Source: Aeromonas bestiarum
GTDB lineage: Bacteria > Pseudomonadota > Gammaproteobacteria > Enterobacterales > Aeromonadaceae
DNA: 64,000 nucleotides
NCBI RefSeq assembly: GCF_000819745.1
Contig: NZ_CDDA01000030.1
Coordinates: 158,539-222,538, forward strand
Direction of reading: 5' to 3'
Below the pieces are notes generated by a model that had not been told where the DNA came from, made no database searches, and worked only from the letters and a program-made list of their open reading frames with translations. Below, one piece after another: positions 63,926 through 64,000 of the stretch (its first letter is position 1; each line of letters opens with the position of its first letter). The position numbers and the translations under genes were made by a program.

Positions 63926-64000
63926 GCCCTCCCGGCATCGACATCATGATGTGCCGTATCCAGGGATCAGCGTCGAGCAGGCCTGCGAACAGCTGGGCCT

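Larger units (their letters stand above)
63414..64000 (+). repeat. 132-bp tandem repeat, at least 4.5 units, running off the window
   Basis: The ATGATGTGCC landmark recurs at 63419, 63551, 63683, 63815 and 63946: three steps of exactly 132 bases, then 131. Each unit is an ORF body plus the spacer GCCCTCCCGGTT. The fifth unit is diverged: it carries net indels (CCGTATCCAGGGATCAGC in place of CCACCTTGGCATCAGC) that shift the frame, and no matching ATG is in frame with its conserved SVEQACEQLG part, though a GTG could serve. The array continues beyond position 64000. Confidence 0.92.

Noticed and set aside
63414..64000. CRISPR-like direct repeats
   Set aside because: The repeat unit is 132 bases and coding, without short repeats alternating with unique spacers, and no cas gene is nearby.

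Overview
The window looks like a chromosomal segment of an Aeromonas species (Gammaproteobacteria). The basis is high GC, strongly CTG/GGC-biased codon use, a complete MSHA type IV pilus locus beside mreBCD in the arrangement known from Aeromonas, and E. coli/Vibrio-like synteny blocks (mreBCD-maf-rng-yhdP-tldD; rpoH-ftsX-ftsE-ftsY-rsmD-yhhL; fabR-yijD). I saw no transposase, integrase, phage gene, rRNA, tRNA or CRISPR array. The species is not resolved.

Layout. 1-10.5 kb (minus strand): 5' part of tldD, a nitrilase-family amidase, a Dabb-domain protein, yhdP, rng, maf, mreD, mreC, mreB. 10.7-27.8 kb (minus): the MSHA pilus operon, read mshI, a PilN-like gene, then mshJKLMNEGFBACDOPQ, with the mshA major pilin followed by an attenuating terminator. 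27.9-33.5 kb: a PLP-dependent desulfhydrase/deaminase, the degenerate GGDEF/EAL regulator mshH (CsrD-like), a CSS-motif EAL phosphodiesterase and a methyltransferase. 33.8-41.9 kb: chaA, then the histidine-utilisation genes hutI-G-U-H with two HutC-type operators, hutC, and carbonic anhydrase can immediately upstream of hutC. 42-48.3 kb: rpoH, ftsX, ftsE, ftsY, rsmD and a yhhL-like gene. 48.4-54.6 kb: yijD, fabR, a divergent acyl desaturase, a cardiolipin-synthase-like PLD protein, mltF, a DUF406 gene and a tiny tatA-like gene. 54.9-63.2 kb: a LysR regulator, yhgN, yecH, a dicarboxylate symporter, a DUF2007 zinc-ribbon protein, a LysR regulator divergent from an emrAB-type efflux pair, and a YhhN/TMEM86 membrane protein. 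63.4-64.0 kb: a 132-bp tandem array in which each unit carries its own 39-50 residue ORF, running off the window end.

How parts work together. MshE carries a c-di-GMP-binding N-domain and sits near two c-di-GMP-type proteins (MshH, CSS-EAL), so surface attachment is probably controlled here by c-di-GMP and Csr signalling. A GGA-rich, terminator-ended intergenic transcript at 50.7-50.9 kb looks like a CsrB-family RNA, which would match the CsrD-like MshH. HutC probably represses hutIGUH through the paired TGTATATACA sites. FabR probably represses the divergent desaturase.

Most unusual signals: (1) the tandem small-ORF array, whose copies differ almost only at synonymous sites; (2) three gene-end duplications (ftsX 5' end as a 36-codon ORF locked between ftsE and ftsX, rsmD 3' end, LysR 3' end); (3) the CsrB-like RNA and two other terminator-ended, structured intergenic segments; (4) a 17-unit, 36-bp repeat inside ftsY. 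Identities rest on reading the sequence and on family knowledge; no database search was run.
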